The position numbers were made by a program, and so were the translations under genes. A stretch of DNA of 64,000 nucleotides from CAVQXR01 sp046330455. GTDB taxonomy: Bacteria; Actinomycetota; Thermoleophilia; Gaiellales; Gaiellaceae. A model generated the notes under the pieces. The model had not been told where the DNA came from, did not search any database, and worked only from the letters and a program-made list of their open reading frames with translations. Of this stretch, positions 50,101 to 57,172 are shown piece after piece (the stretch's first letter is position 1; each line of letters begins with the position of its first letter). The stretch spans positions 186,001 through 250,000 of the forward strand of contig JAXLSU010000002.1 of the NCBI GenBank assembly GCA_046330455.1, given 5' to 3'.

Positions 50101-51548
50101 GCGCGGACGTCTCGGTCAAGCTCGTCTCCGAATCGGGTGTCGGGCTCGTCGCCGCCGGCTGCGTGAAGGCCCTTGCCGACAAGGTCCACGTCGGCGGTGC
50201 CGACGGCGGCACAGGCGCGAGCCCGCTCACGTCGATCAAGAACGCCGGAGCACCGTGGGAGCTCGGCCTCGCCGAGACCCAGCAGGCGCTCGTCGCGAAC
50301 GGCCTGCGGGGCCGGGTCGTCGTCCGCGCCGACGGCGGCTTCAAGACGGGCCGCGACGTGCTCATCGCCGCGCTGCTCGGCGCCGACGAGGTCTCGTTCG
50401 GGACCGCGCTCCTGCTCGCCGAAGGCTGCCTGATGGTGCGCTCCTGCCACCTCGACACCTGCCCGGTCGGGATCGCGACGCAGCGACCCGAGCTGCGCGA
50501 GAAGTTCGCCGGCACGCCCGAGCAGGTGATGGCCTACCTTACGTACGTCGCCGAGGAGGTACGTTCGCTGCTCGCCTCGCTCGGGCTGCGGACGCTCGAC
50601 GAGGCGATCGGTCGCGTCGACCTGCTACGGCAGCGCCGCACGGGGAATCCGAGGGCCGATGCGCTCGACCTCTCGCCCCTGCTCGCCTCGGCCGGCGACG
50701 GGCCGCGTGGCCACGGCGCCGACGTGCACGTCGACCCGGTCGGCCACGAGCTCGGGGACGCGCTCCGGCGCGATGCCGAGCCGGCCCTGCGCGAGGCCGT
50801 CGACGTCGAGCTCTCCTACCCGATCGCGAATACCGACCGCACGGTCGGCGCCAGGCTCGGCGGCGAGATCGGGCTGCGCTTCGGCTCGGATGCGCCGCCC
50901 GGACGCGCGCAGGTGCGATTCACGGGCGTTGCGGGTCAGTCGTTCGGGGCCTTCCTCGCCCAGGGGGTCGAGCTCGACCTCACGGGCGAGGCGAACGACT
51001 ACGTCGGCAAGGGTATGGCCGGCGGTCGCATCGTCGTGCGTCCACCCGCCGACGATGCGGGCGACCCGGTGCTCGCCGGGAACACGGTCCTGTACGGCGC
51101 CACCGGAGGCGAGCTGTTCTGCGCCGGCGGGGTCGGCGAGCGCTTCTGCGTACGCAACTCGGGCGCGCTCGCGGTCGTCGAGGGCACGGGCGACCACCCC
51201 TGCGAGTACATGACCTCGGGTACCGTCGCGATCCTCGGCCCGTTCGGGCTCAACCTCGGCGCCGGCATGACCGGCGGGCAGGCGTTCGTCTGGGATCCCG
51301 AGGACAAGCTCGACCGGCACCTGAATCCCCAGCTCGTCGCCGCCTCGCGACTCGAGGAGCCCGAGGCAGCCGAGCTGCGGGCCCTCCTCGAACGCCACCT
51401 CGAGCTGACGGGCTCGGCGCGGGCGGCCTCGCTGCTCGAGCGCTGGCCCGAGGCCGCGGGCGAGTTCCGCCGCGTCGCCCCGAAGGCCGAGGTCGCCCGG
51501 ATCGAGGGCGCCGCCGAGGGCACGATCGCAGGCAAGGCGGCGGGCTGA
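47193..51548 (+). CDS. gltB: Glutamate synthase large subunit
   Basis: A 1451-residue enzyme that transfers glutamine amide nitrogen to 2-oxoglutarate. The N-terminal class II amidotransferase domain is exposed by removal of a 17-residue propeptide before Cys18 (RDACGIGFVAD). A central domain follows (to about residue 770). The FMN-binding synthase domain (TPGVALISPPPHHDIYSIED, VSVKLVSESGVGLVAAGCVK, GGTGASPLTSIKNAG) contains the 3Fe-4S motif MVRSCHLDTCPVGIATQ. The C-terminal GXGXG beta-helix carries TGVAGQSFGAFLAQG and GNTVLYGATGGELFCAG. GTG 47193 has AGGAAGG six bases upstream. No gltD lies downstream in this window. Its last 30 codons recur at 53503-53590. Confidence 0.97.
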   Translation: MIDAPRTLHDPTLERDACGIGFVADAKGRPSRAVLDLILEGLSRVRHRGAIASDRKTGDGAGVILPIPATLLPEPGVGLGMVFLRDESARNAIEEACRAEGLVARSWREVPVDVEALGETARASLPRIEQVVLAAPGLSPDEAEWRAYRARLRAERSCGAYIASFSFRTVTYKALCASDELRSFYLDLRRDDLEVPFGLFHQRFSTNTTPTWERAQPFRFLCHNGEINTLEGNVNWMRAREGNFGTTDDELYHPVLDESGSDSAMLDNALDFLVHGGRDVRHALSMLIPPAWEGNTELPREVRDFHRYHAGLIEPWDGPAGVVFTDGRIVGAALDRNGLRPLRYAVCEDGLVVCSSEAGAIPIEGHGLVRRGKLGPGQMIAIDPGRGFETDGAIKERLAGQAPYGRWLDEGLVRGSTGTPVATPDESLTARQALFGYTREEITFFLRAIASHAHDPTYSMGDDAALPPLAGRARPLYHYFKQRFAQVTNPPIDHLRERYVMTLRTVLGSRAPLLADGPEVAAGIELDSFFLFPDALEQFSPVRLDASFAPGEETLEQACARLGDEAESAVRAGAGMLLVSDLAPGRAPIPALLATGLVHHRLVARQLRTKATIVVETDEAREIHHFCTLLGYGAEAIAPRLALESLAAMAAADKIGGDRPSPEEAQLRFKHAVEDGVLKTMSKMGISDVASYGGAQIFEVIGLAQEIVDLAFAGTPCPIGGIGLAELEREIRERYHAAGGEKPALESPGYMKWRKGGEPHETSGDVVDALHELTAAHALRKAVRIAEGQALYDRFAVLVNEREPMEPRDLLEMIPAGPPVPLDEVEPAETILRRFSSGAMSHGALSAEAHETIAIALNRLGAKANSGEGGEDPARFRDERNCKIKQVASGRFGVTPEYAAYAEELQIKIAQGSKPGEGGQLPGHKVSDEIARLRHTTPGVALISPPPHHDIYSIEDLAQLVFDLKQVNPRADVSVKLVSESGVGLVAAGCVKALADKVHVGGADGGTGASPLTSIKNAGAPWELGLAETQQALVANGLRGRVVVRADGGFKTGRDVLIAALLGADEVSFGTALLLAEGCLMVRSCHLDTCPVGIATQRPELREKFAGTPEQVMAYLTYVAEEVRSLLASLGLRTLDEAIGRVDLLRQRRTGNPRADALDLSPLLASAGDGPRGHGADVHVDPVGHELGDALRRDAEPALREAVDVELSYPIANTDRTVGARLGGEIGLRFGSDAPPGRAQVRFTGVAGQSFGAFLAQGVELDLTGEANDYVGKGMAGGRIVVRPPADDAGDPVLAGNTVLYGATGGELFCAGGVGERFCVRNSGALAVVEGTGDHPCEYMTSGTVAILGPFGLNLGAGMTGGQAFVWDPEDKLDRHLNPQLVAASRLEEPEAAELRALLERHLELTGSARAASLLERWPEAAGEFRRVAPKAEVARIEGAAEGTIAGKAAG

Positions 51549-51588
51549 GCCGAGGGCAAGGCCGGGCGGGATGAGATCCCGCCCCTAC
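51462..51588 (+). repeat. gltB 3' end plus REP, left copy of a long direct repeat
   Basis: This stretch aligns without gaps to 53503-53629 at an offset of 2041 bases and roughly 85-90 percent identity by eye. It covers the last 29 codons of gltB, the stop and the REP palindrome at 51564-51588. A third, 29-base piece (51641-51669) matches 53557-53585 with two mismatches. Confidence 0.8.
51564..51588 (-). repeat. REP-like palindrome after gltB
   Basis: Consensus arms with CTAC tail, 15 bases past the gltB stop; the likely 3' hairpin of the gltB message. Confidence 0.8.
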
Positions 51589-51640
51589 ATCCGTTGGCGC
51601 GCGAGCCGGTGGAACGAGGAAGACCTGACCCCGCCCGCCG

Positions 51641-51669
51641 GAGGGCACCGTCGCCGGTAAGTCGGCCGG
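51641..51669 (+). repeat. Short third copy of the gltB 3'-end sequence
   Basis: GAGGGCACCGTCGCCGG and the following bases match 53557-53585 better than they match gltB itself, suggesting that it marks the left border of the inserted segment. Confidence 0.6.
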
Positions 51670-51700
51670 GTAGGGGATCGTCGCCAACAGCTGGACACGG

Positions 51701-52853
51701 TCAGCGTGCGAGATCGACCAGGGTGACGAACTCCTCGTAGTCGACGATCCAGAGCAACCGCCCGATCTGATCCATGGCCGTGTCAACAGGGGAAGCGTCG
51801 ATCGGTCTTCCCGCATCGACCGTAAGGGTCTCCTCGTCCAGGTGTGATAGCGCGAGACTCGCACCGCTTCCCTCGAAGAACCAGAGCCCAACTCGATCGA
51901 GCGCGATCGGGTGAAACGCATCGACGGCGAGCGGCCCTGCAGATTCCTTGCCCGTCGAGGGCTCTCGAATCGAACTGCTCCCGTGGCATGCTGAGCGCCT
52001 CCATGTCGCGAGCCAGTCCTCCACCCAGAGCGCGTTCGTGCCAACAGCGAAATACGGCGAGGCCGTGGGGACGCGGACGCCGGTCGGAGCATGGGCCACG
52101 ACGTCGAACGAACGAAGGAACCCTGAGCTGGCGTCGTAGAACCAGAGGACATCGCCGACGAGTTGAACTTGCCGGACTCTCCCATCGACCTCAACTCGTG
52201 CTACGACCTGATTCCGGTCGGGATCGATGTGGATGAGTTGTCCCTCGAATCCGTTCAGATCCCGACTCACCCAAACCTGTCCGGCGCCTGCAGTGATACC
52301 AAACACCTCGCCGCCTGTTTCGACCTGTTCCATGACCCGACCACTCTGTGCGTCAAGCGCAGGACCGTTCCGCTGAGGTCGGTGCCAGCGTCGGAGGAGC
52401 AGCGGTCGCCGGCAACCCACAGCGAGCCCTCCCCGACGGCGATGTCGCCTTGGGGCTCGCGTCGATTGCGATCGAGCGGTTGACAGCTCGTGTGACTGGA
52501 TCGATTCGATAGAGATGTCCGCGACACGTGCCATCACCCGTCGGAACAGCCACCCACCCGAATCCCTGGAAGGCGGCAATCGCTGTCGAAAAGCCGCCCA
52601 CCCGAACGGATCCGACGATCTCTGGCGCTGTGCTCGGCGCGGCGGTACGAGCACCCCGACCCTCATCCCCGTCACCGCCGCCGCAACGCAGTGCGAACAT
52701 CCCAACGGCGAACACGACGACCATCACAAGGCTCACCCGAATCGACGGAACCTCGGGCGAAGCACCGCCAATCGCGCTTGCGGCTCCATGACCGGCTCGC
52801 CTTCTGACACACAGCGGTCTCTTGAATCCTGGAATCCTGTAGGGCGCATGCAT
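51701..52853 (-). pseudogene. Frameshifted lipoprotein with beta-propeller (Vgb/YVTN-like) repeats
   Basis: Three frames carry consecutive parts of one protein. The first has a signal with lipobox (VVVFAVGMFALRC) and GGFSTAIAAFQGFGWVAVPT. The second has GDIAVGEGSLWVAGDRCSSD. The third has EVFGITAGAGQVWVSRDLNG, LIHIDPDRNQVVARVEVDGR and VRQVQLVGDVLWFYDASSGF, down to EEFVTLVDLAR. The recurring G-x-G-x-L/VWV blades identify a secreted propeller similar to virginiamycin B lyase-like proteins. Frame breaks near 52450 and 52350 mean no single product is made, unless the assembly has errors. Confidence 0.68.
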
Positions 52854-52898
52854 CTTGAACCTGCCAGGTTGTCTGCTGACGCGGTATTCTCGCGTCGA

Positions 52899-53225
52899 CT
52901 ACAGTCGCTGCAGCGACTCGATCACCTCCCTCGCCAGCCCGAGCGCATCCGCCGAGTCTGCTGCTGTTGCAGTGACCTCGATCCCGTCAATCCCACCGGC
53001 GCGAACCACCGCGACACCGGCATCTGTCGGCGGGAGCCCCATCACCCGTCCCTCCTCCACGAACCCAGGACGGGCTAAGACAACCGCAGACCCGCTGTCA
53101 CCTATCGGCCCGTCTTCACCCAAGAAGAAGGTCGCAGACTCCTGATACCCTGGCCTCGCGGCCGCGGCTCGGGACAGAGGCGGCTCCGGAAGGGCAACGG
53201 GTGTAGCGCCTTCAGTGGATGCCAT
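52899..53225 (-). CDS. Hypothetical protein, possibly truncated
   Basis: A 108-residue frame starting at ATG 53225. It reads ATFFLGEDGPIGDSGSAVVL, then VEEGRVMGLPPTDAGVAVVR and GIEVTATAADSADALGLARE, ending in a helix. The blocks look like alternating beta strands of an alpha-beta domain. No family is recognised. It lies upstream of the frameshifted lipoprotein on the same strand, within the segment bracketed by gltB-end repeats. It could be a surviving piece of a larger gene. Confidence 0.45.
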   Translation of the reverse strand: MASTEGATPVALPEPPLSRAAAARPGYQESATFFLGEDGPIGDSGSAVVLARPGFVEEGRVMGLPPTDAGVAVVRAGGIDGIEVTATAADSADALGLAREVIESLQRL

Positions 53226-53502
53226 CGAGTCCTCCGCCCTCGGAGTGCTGACGTCTTCTCGGCGAGAGAGAGAACGAACACAAGAAGCATCGCCCATCGC
53301 GCGCCGTCGGCAAGTACTTCTTGGTTCACCTGACGGGTGCTCCCATCGGGGTCATACCCCCCACGCGCCCTCGTTGCGTCTGGCACAAGTCTACCTCGAC
53401 GCCCCCCCCGCTGTCAAGTGCCTACCTGGCGGTGACTGGTAGGTTCCCTCCCGGGCTCTGCAACTAGCGCTCGCAGTTCCCGTACGTCGGCCCATGCCTC
53501 GA

Positions 53503-53629
53503 CGGTTCCGGCGCGTCGCGCGTAAGGCCGAGGTCGCCCGGATCGAGGGCGCCGCCGAGGGCACCGTCGCCGGCAAGGCGGCCGGCTGAGCCCAAGGACC
53601 GGCCGGGCGGGATGAGATCCCGCCCCTAC
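53503..53629 (+). repeat. gltB 3' end plus REP, right copy of a long direct repeat
   Basis: It encodes RKAEVARIEGAAEGTVAGKA then Ala-Gly and a stop, matching the gltB C-terminus, followed by a REP palindrome (53605-53629). Differences are substitutions only. Upstream of 53503 the similarity to gltB stops. Confidence 0.8.
53605..53629 (-). repeat. REP-like palindrome in the right gltB-end copy
   Basis: Identical in the core to the palindrome after gltB at 51564-51588. Confidence 0.8.
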
Positions 53630-53665
53630 GCCCGATTGGGGATCCGCGTCCCTCCGATGGCCCCT

Positions 53666-53690
53666 GTAGGGGCCGGATCTCATCCGGCCC
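53666..53690 (+). repeat. REP-like palindrome overlapping the DUF309 stop codon
   Basis: GTAGGGGC lead with CCGGAT/ATCCGG arms. The stop codon of the DUF309-like gene (53680-53682) lies inside it. Confidence 0.78.
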
Positions 53691-54030
53691 GCTCGGGCCC
53701 TCGGCCTCCTTCCACCGACCGGAGCAGCACCTCGACGTCGACCCTTCGCGCGGAGGGGAGAAATGGGGCGAGCCGGCGCCGGGCATGCGCGAGCTGGCGC
53801 TCGCGGCCCGCCGTGTCACCGCCGAGGCCCCGGTAGCCGGCCGCGGCGAGGTGGACGAGCCCGCGGGCGAGCTCCCGGTCGTTCGGCGTCTCCGCCAGGC
53901 GCGACGCACGGGCGAACGCCCGGGCAGCGTGAGCGTACTCGCGCTTGCGCAGGCGCCCCGCGCCGATCGAGATCTGCCCCTGGAAGAGGTCGGGCTGCGG
54001 AATCTCCCCGTCCGGCGCCCCTAGGGCCAC
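53680..54030 (-). CDS. DUF309-like helical protein
   Basis: A 116-residue all-helical protein. DGEIPQPDLFQGQISIGAGR, then EYAHAARAFARASRLAETPN, RELARGLVHLAAAGYRGLGG and RQLAHARRRLAPFLPS follow the DUF309 plan of a helical hairpin bundle, but the usual His-x3-Asp pair of the first helix is not conserved. GTG 54030 overlaps the stop of the enolase-type gene by ten bases. The last codons and the TGA come from a REP palindrome, giving an ERAG ending as in the Cys-rich protein at 9386. Function unknown. Confidence 0.6.
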   Translation of the reverse strand: MALGAPDGEIPQPDLFQGQISIGAGRLRKREYAHAARAFARASRLAETPNDRELARGLVHLAAAGYRGLGGDTAGRERQLAHARRRLAPFLPSARRVDVEVLLRSVEGGRGPERAG

Positions 54031-55040
54031 GAGAAGCCGGGCGTGCCCGCGGGCGGAGGCAGCGGACTGCGCGGCAGCCCGGGCTGCGGCTCCGGCGCGT
54101 TGTAGTCGCCGGGCGCGACGTCGTTCGGGGTATCCGGATAGAAGACGCTCGCGAGCGCCTGGATCTGGCCGCGCCCGACTCCGAGCTCGAACTGGCCTCC
54201 ACCGTACATCGCGATCCCGCGCGCCTCGCACGCGTCGATGCACTCGAGGAGGCGGGCGAGCGTTCCGAACCGCGACGGCTTGATGTTCACCTGCCGGATC
54301 CGGACGGGGAGAGCGTCGATGTCCGCGAGCGAATGGATCGGCGCGTCGAAGGAGAGCCTTTCCTCGGCGCCTCGCAGCGCTTCGAGTGTCTCGGGCGTGA
54401 TCGCCGGGTCCTCGATCACCGCGCCCGGAAACAGCTCCGCGACGGCGCGATACAGACCGGGATCGATGGGCTGGTCGACCGCCGTCCCCGTGTAGTACGC
54501 CTTCAGATCGAGCGCCCGCACCCGTCCCGTCGACGCGAGCTCCTGCATGAGCTCCCGTGTCCACTCACTCACCGGGTCGAGCTTGAACTCGAGCGTCGGA
54601 TCGACGGCCAGCCACAGCTGCGGATCGAGGCGCGTCGAGACGACGAAGCGCACCGGCCGATACTCGCGGCCGACGGCGGCGGCGAACGAGAGCCCCGCCT
54701 GGCGCAGCGCGAGGTCGAGCGCCGCGCTCTCGAACCCCCAGCGGCGATAGTCGCGGTAGGCCTCGCTGCCCGGCTCCTTCACCGGCCAGAGGTCCGCCTC
54801 ACCCAGCGCTGCCGAGAGACCGTCGACCGTCCACTCGCCGCGGAGCTCGGGCTGCGGGTACCCATCGTGGTCGGGGCCCTCGTAGGTCACGTCCTCGCCG
54901 CGACCCTCGTGGCCGCCACCCGCCAGGACGACGGTCGTCGTCACCCGCGTGAACCCGCTCGAGACGTCCATCTCGCGGCGCTCGGTCGAGAGGGACTCAA
55001 CCCGCAGCGGCAGGTCGGAAAGGCGTTCGTAGGTCGTCAT
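54021..55040 (-). CDS. Enolase-superfamily protein (MLE/OSBS-like)
   Basis: A 339-residue TIM-barrel of the mandelate racemase/muconate lactonising group. The capping domain has VTTTVVLAGGGHEGRGEDVT. In the barrel ALDLKAYYTGTAVD gives the Lys position, AVIEDPAIT and LSFDAPIHS give acidic metal ligands, and VRQVNIKPSRFG gives the second Lys; YGGGQFELGVGRGQIQALAS closes it. Several metal-ligand contexts are unusual, so it may be a divergent subgroup. ATG 55040 is preferred to an upstream in-frame ATG by fit to the family start. The tail is Pro-rich. It overlaps the DUF309-like gene; substrate unknown. Confidence 0.75.
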   Translation of the reverse strand: MTTYERLSDLPLRVESLSTERREMDVSSGFTRVTTTVVLAGGGHEGRGEDVTYEGPDHDGYPQPELRGEWTVDGLSAALGEADLWPVKEPGSEAYRDYRRWGFESAALDLALRQAGLSFAAAVGREYRPVRFVVSTRLDPQLWLAVDPTLEFKLDPVSEWTRELMQELASTGRVRALDLKAYYTGTAVDQPIDPGLYRAVAELFPGAVIEDPAITPETLEALRGAEERLSFDAPIHSLADIDALPVRIRQVNIKPSRFGTLARLLECIDACEARGIAMYGGGQFELGVGRGQIQALASVFYPDTPNDVAPGDYNAPEPQPGLPRSPLPPPAGTPGFSWP

Positions 55041-55063
55041 CGATCCGGACGATACCTGCAAGC

Positions 55064-55411
55064 TCAGGAGGCGCCGAGCGCGCGACGGTACTCGTCACGC
55101 TGCGGCCGCATGCACCGCGCCAGCTTGTAGTGGCCCCGGGCCTCCTGCGGGCGCCCCTGCTTCTCGAGGCAGCGGCCGAGGGCGAAGTGCGCGTAGTCGT
55201 CGACCGGCGACAGGTCGAGCACGGCCCGGAACTCCCGCTCGGCCTCCGCGAAGCGCGCGATCCGGAAGTAGGCGATCCCGAGCGCCTCACGGATCGACGC
55301 CTTGGCCGGCTCGCGCCGCTTCGCCTTTTCGAGCGCGACCGTGGCCTGGGCCGGCATCCCGTCGCGCAGGTGCCGGCGTCCCTGCTGGTACAGGTCGTAC
55401 GCGTCGCTCAT
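55064..55411 (-). CDS. Tetratricopeptide-repeat protein
   Basis: A 115-residue protein with about three TPR units: AYDLYQQGRRHLRDGMPAQA, REALGIAYFRIARFAEAERE and AHFALGRCLEKQGRPQEARG, the last followed by HYKLARCMRPQRDEYRRAL. No signal or membrane segment. It probably mediates protein contacts. ATG 55411 is the start. It lies 23 bases upstream of the enolase-superfamily gene on the same strand, and a REP palindrome separates it from the divergent membrane protein. Confidence 0.83.
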   Translation of the reverse strand: MSDAYDLYQQGRRHLRDGMPAQATVALEKAKRREPAKASIREALGIAYFRIARFAEAEREFRAVLDLSPVDDYAHFALGRCLEKQGRPQEARGHYKLARCMRPQRDEYRRALGAS

Positions 55412-55449
55412 CCTGCTCCAACGATAGCCCTCGCGGCCGGCGGCAGAAC

Positions 55450-55474
55450 GGGCGGGATGAGATCCCGCCCCTAC
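55450..55474 (-). repeat. REP-like palindrome
   Basis: Consensus arms and CTAC tail, between divergent genes, an unusual place for this family here. Confidence 0.8.
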
Positions 55475-55578
55475 ACCGGGACGACCCACGGCGTGAACCG
55501 GATCGAACGCACGAGCCGGGATCCTGTCCTCGCCCCGGACAGGCCCGCGCACGGGCCGGCGCCGTGTACCTTCACGGC

Positions 55579-57153
55579 ATGGCGGTCACGGTCGAGGAGC
55601 CCGCGCTCGAGGAGGAGATGGTGCGACCGGCTGTCCCGAGCGCTCGGCTCGGGATCGTCGTGTTCACTGCCGGAGGAGCGACGCTCGCGACGGAGATCGC
55701 GGCGTCTCGGCTGCTCGCGCCGTACTTCGGCTCCTCGACGATCGTCTGGGCGAACATCATCGGGCTGATCCTGCTCTACCTCTCGGTCGGCTACTGGCTC
55801 GGGGGGAAGATCGCAGACCGGCGGCCCGAGCCACGCGTGCTCGGGCTGATGATCCTCGCCGCGGCCGCGTTCATCACGATCCTCCCGTTCATCTCTCGGC
55901 CGATCCTCGACCTCGCGATCCGGGGGCTCGACGCGGTCTCGGCCGGGGCAATGGTCGGGTCGTTCTTCGCCGCGCTCGCGCTCTTTGCGATCCCGGTCAC
56001 CCTGCTCGGCGCCGTCTCGCCGTTCGCGATCCGGCTGGCGATCAGCGACGTGAGGACCGCCGGCAGCGTCGCGGGACGGCTGTACGCGCTCTCGACCATC
56101 GGCTCGATCCTCGGCACGTTCGTCGCCGCGATCGTGACGATCCCGCTGCTCGGCACGCAGCGGACGATGGTCGGAGCGGCAGCGCTCCTCGCCGTCGCGG
56201 CCGTGCTCCTCCTGGGTCGTAGCTGGCTCCCGGCGGGCGTCACCGCAGTGGCCCTGCTCGCCCTCCCGGCCGGCTCGATCAAGCCGGAGCAGGGGCTGCT
56301 CTACGAGACGGAGTCGGCATATCAGTACATCCAGGTCGTCGAGGACGAGGACGGGTGGCGGGCGCTGAAGCTGAACGAGGGCGTGGCCGTCCACTCGCTC
56401 TGGCGGCCCGACTCGGTCCTGACCGGAAGCGAGTGGGACATGTTCCTCGTGCTGCCGCCGCTGCTCGACCGGGCTCCCCGCAACCTGCTCGTGATCGGCA
56501 ACTCGGGCGCGACAACGGCCCGCGCGTACGGGAGGCTCTATCCGGAGGTCGCGATCGACGGAGTCGAGATCGACGCCGAGGTGACCGAGGCCGGACGGCG
56601 CTTCCTCGGCGTCGACGAGAATCCGAAGCTCCGCGTGATCACGGCGGACGGAAGGCCGTTTCTCCGCGAAACACAGAACCGCTACGACCTGATCGCCGTG
56701 GACGCCTACCGGCAGCCCTACATCCCCTTCTACCTCACGACGAAGGAGTTCTTCGAGCTCGCGAGGTCACGGCTCGCGCCGGGCGGGATGATCGCGCTCA
56801 ACATCGCGGCCGTCCCGGGCGACGATCGGCTCGGGCGGGCGATCGGGAGCACGATGGCCGCGGTCTTCCCGCACGTGTTCGGCTGGCGGGCGCTGCGCTT
56901 CAACGAGCTCCTGATCGGGACGACGGGCGAGACGACGCGGGAGGAGCTCGCCCGCCGGATCGCAGCTCTGCCACCCGAGCTCGCGTCCCTCGGGCCCCCG
57001 TTCGCAAACGGGCTACGCGAGGTCCACGTGGAGGAGCGCCCGCTGACCGACGACCGGGCTCCGGTCGAGTGGCTCACCGACGGGATGCTGATCGCTCACA
57101 TCGCCCGCAGCGAGAGCCTCGACGAGGAGTTCCTGCCCACGCGGCCCCGCTGA
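55579..57153 (+). CDS. Membrane-fused spermidine synthase-like protein
   Basis: A 524-residue protein. Residues 20-235 form about seven membrane spans (IVVFTAGGATLATEIAASRL, NIIGLILLYLSVGYWLGGKI and so on). Residues 245-500 form a spermidine-synthase fold with LLVIGNSGATTARAYGRLYP (nucleotide loop), VEIDAEVTEAGRRFLGVDEN, VITADGRPFLRETQNRYDLI and AVDAYRQPYIPFYLTTKEFF, the catalytic Asp region. Such fusions are widespread and mostly uncharacterised; the aminopropyl donor motif cannot be confirmed. TACCTT ends six bases before ATG 55579, which decides the start over an in-frame GTG at 55564. Confidence 0.85.
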   Translation: MAVTVEEPALEEEMVRPAVPSARLGIVVFTAGGATLATEIAASRLLAPYFGSSTIVWANIIGLILLYLSVGYWLGGKIADRRPEPRVLGLMILAAAAFITILPFISRPILDLAIRGLDAVSAGAMVGSFFAALALFAIPVTLLGAVSPFAIRLAISDVRTAGSVAGRLYALSTIGSILGTFVAAIVTIPLLGTQRTMVGAAALLAVAAVLLLGRSWLPAGVTAVALLALPAGSIKPEQGLLYETESAYQYIQVVEDEDGWRALKLNEGVAVHSLWRPDSVLTGSEWDMFLVLPPLLDRAPRNLLVIGNSGATTARAYGRLYPEVAIDGVEIDAEVTEAGRRFLGVDENPKLRVITADGRPFLRETQNRYDLIAVDAYRQPYIPFYLTTKEFFELARSRLAPGGMIALNIAAVPGDDRLGRAIGSTMAAVFPHVFGWRALRFNELLIGTTGETTREELARRIAALPPELASLGPPFANGLREVHVEERPLTDDRAPVEWLTDGMLIAHIARSESLDEEFLPTRPR

Positions 57154-57172
57154 CCGCCCGGCAGAGACGGAC

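Noticed and set aside
47193..51548. gltB as part of a gltBD operon
   Set aside because: The sequence downstream holds a REP and gene relics; no small subunit gene is present in this window.
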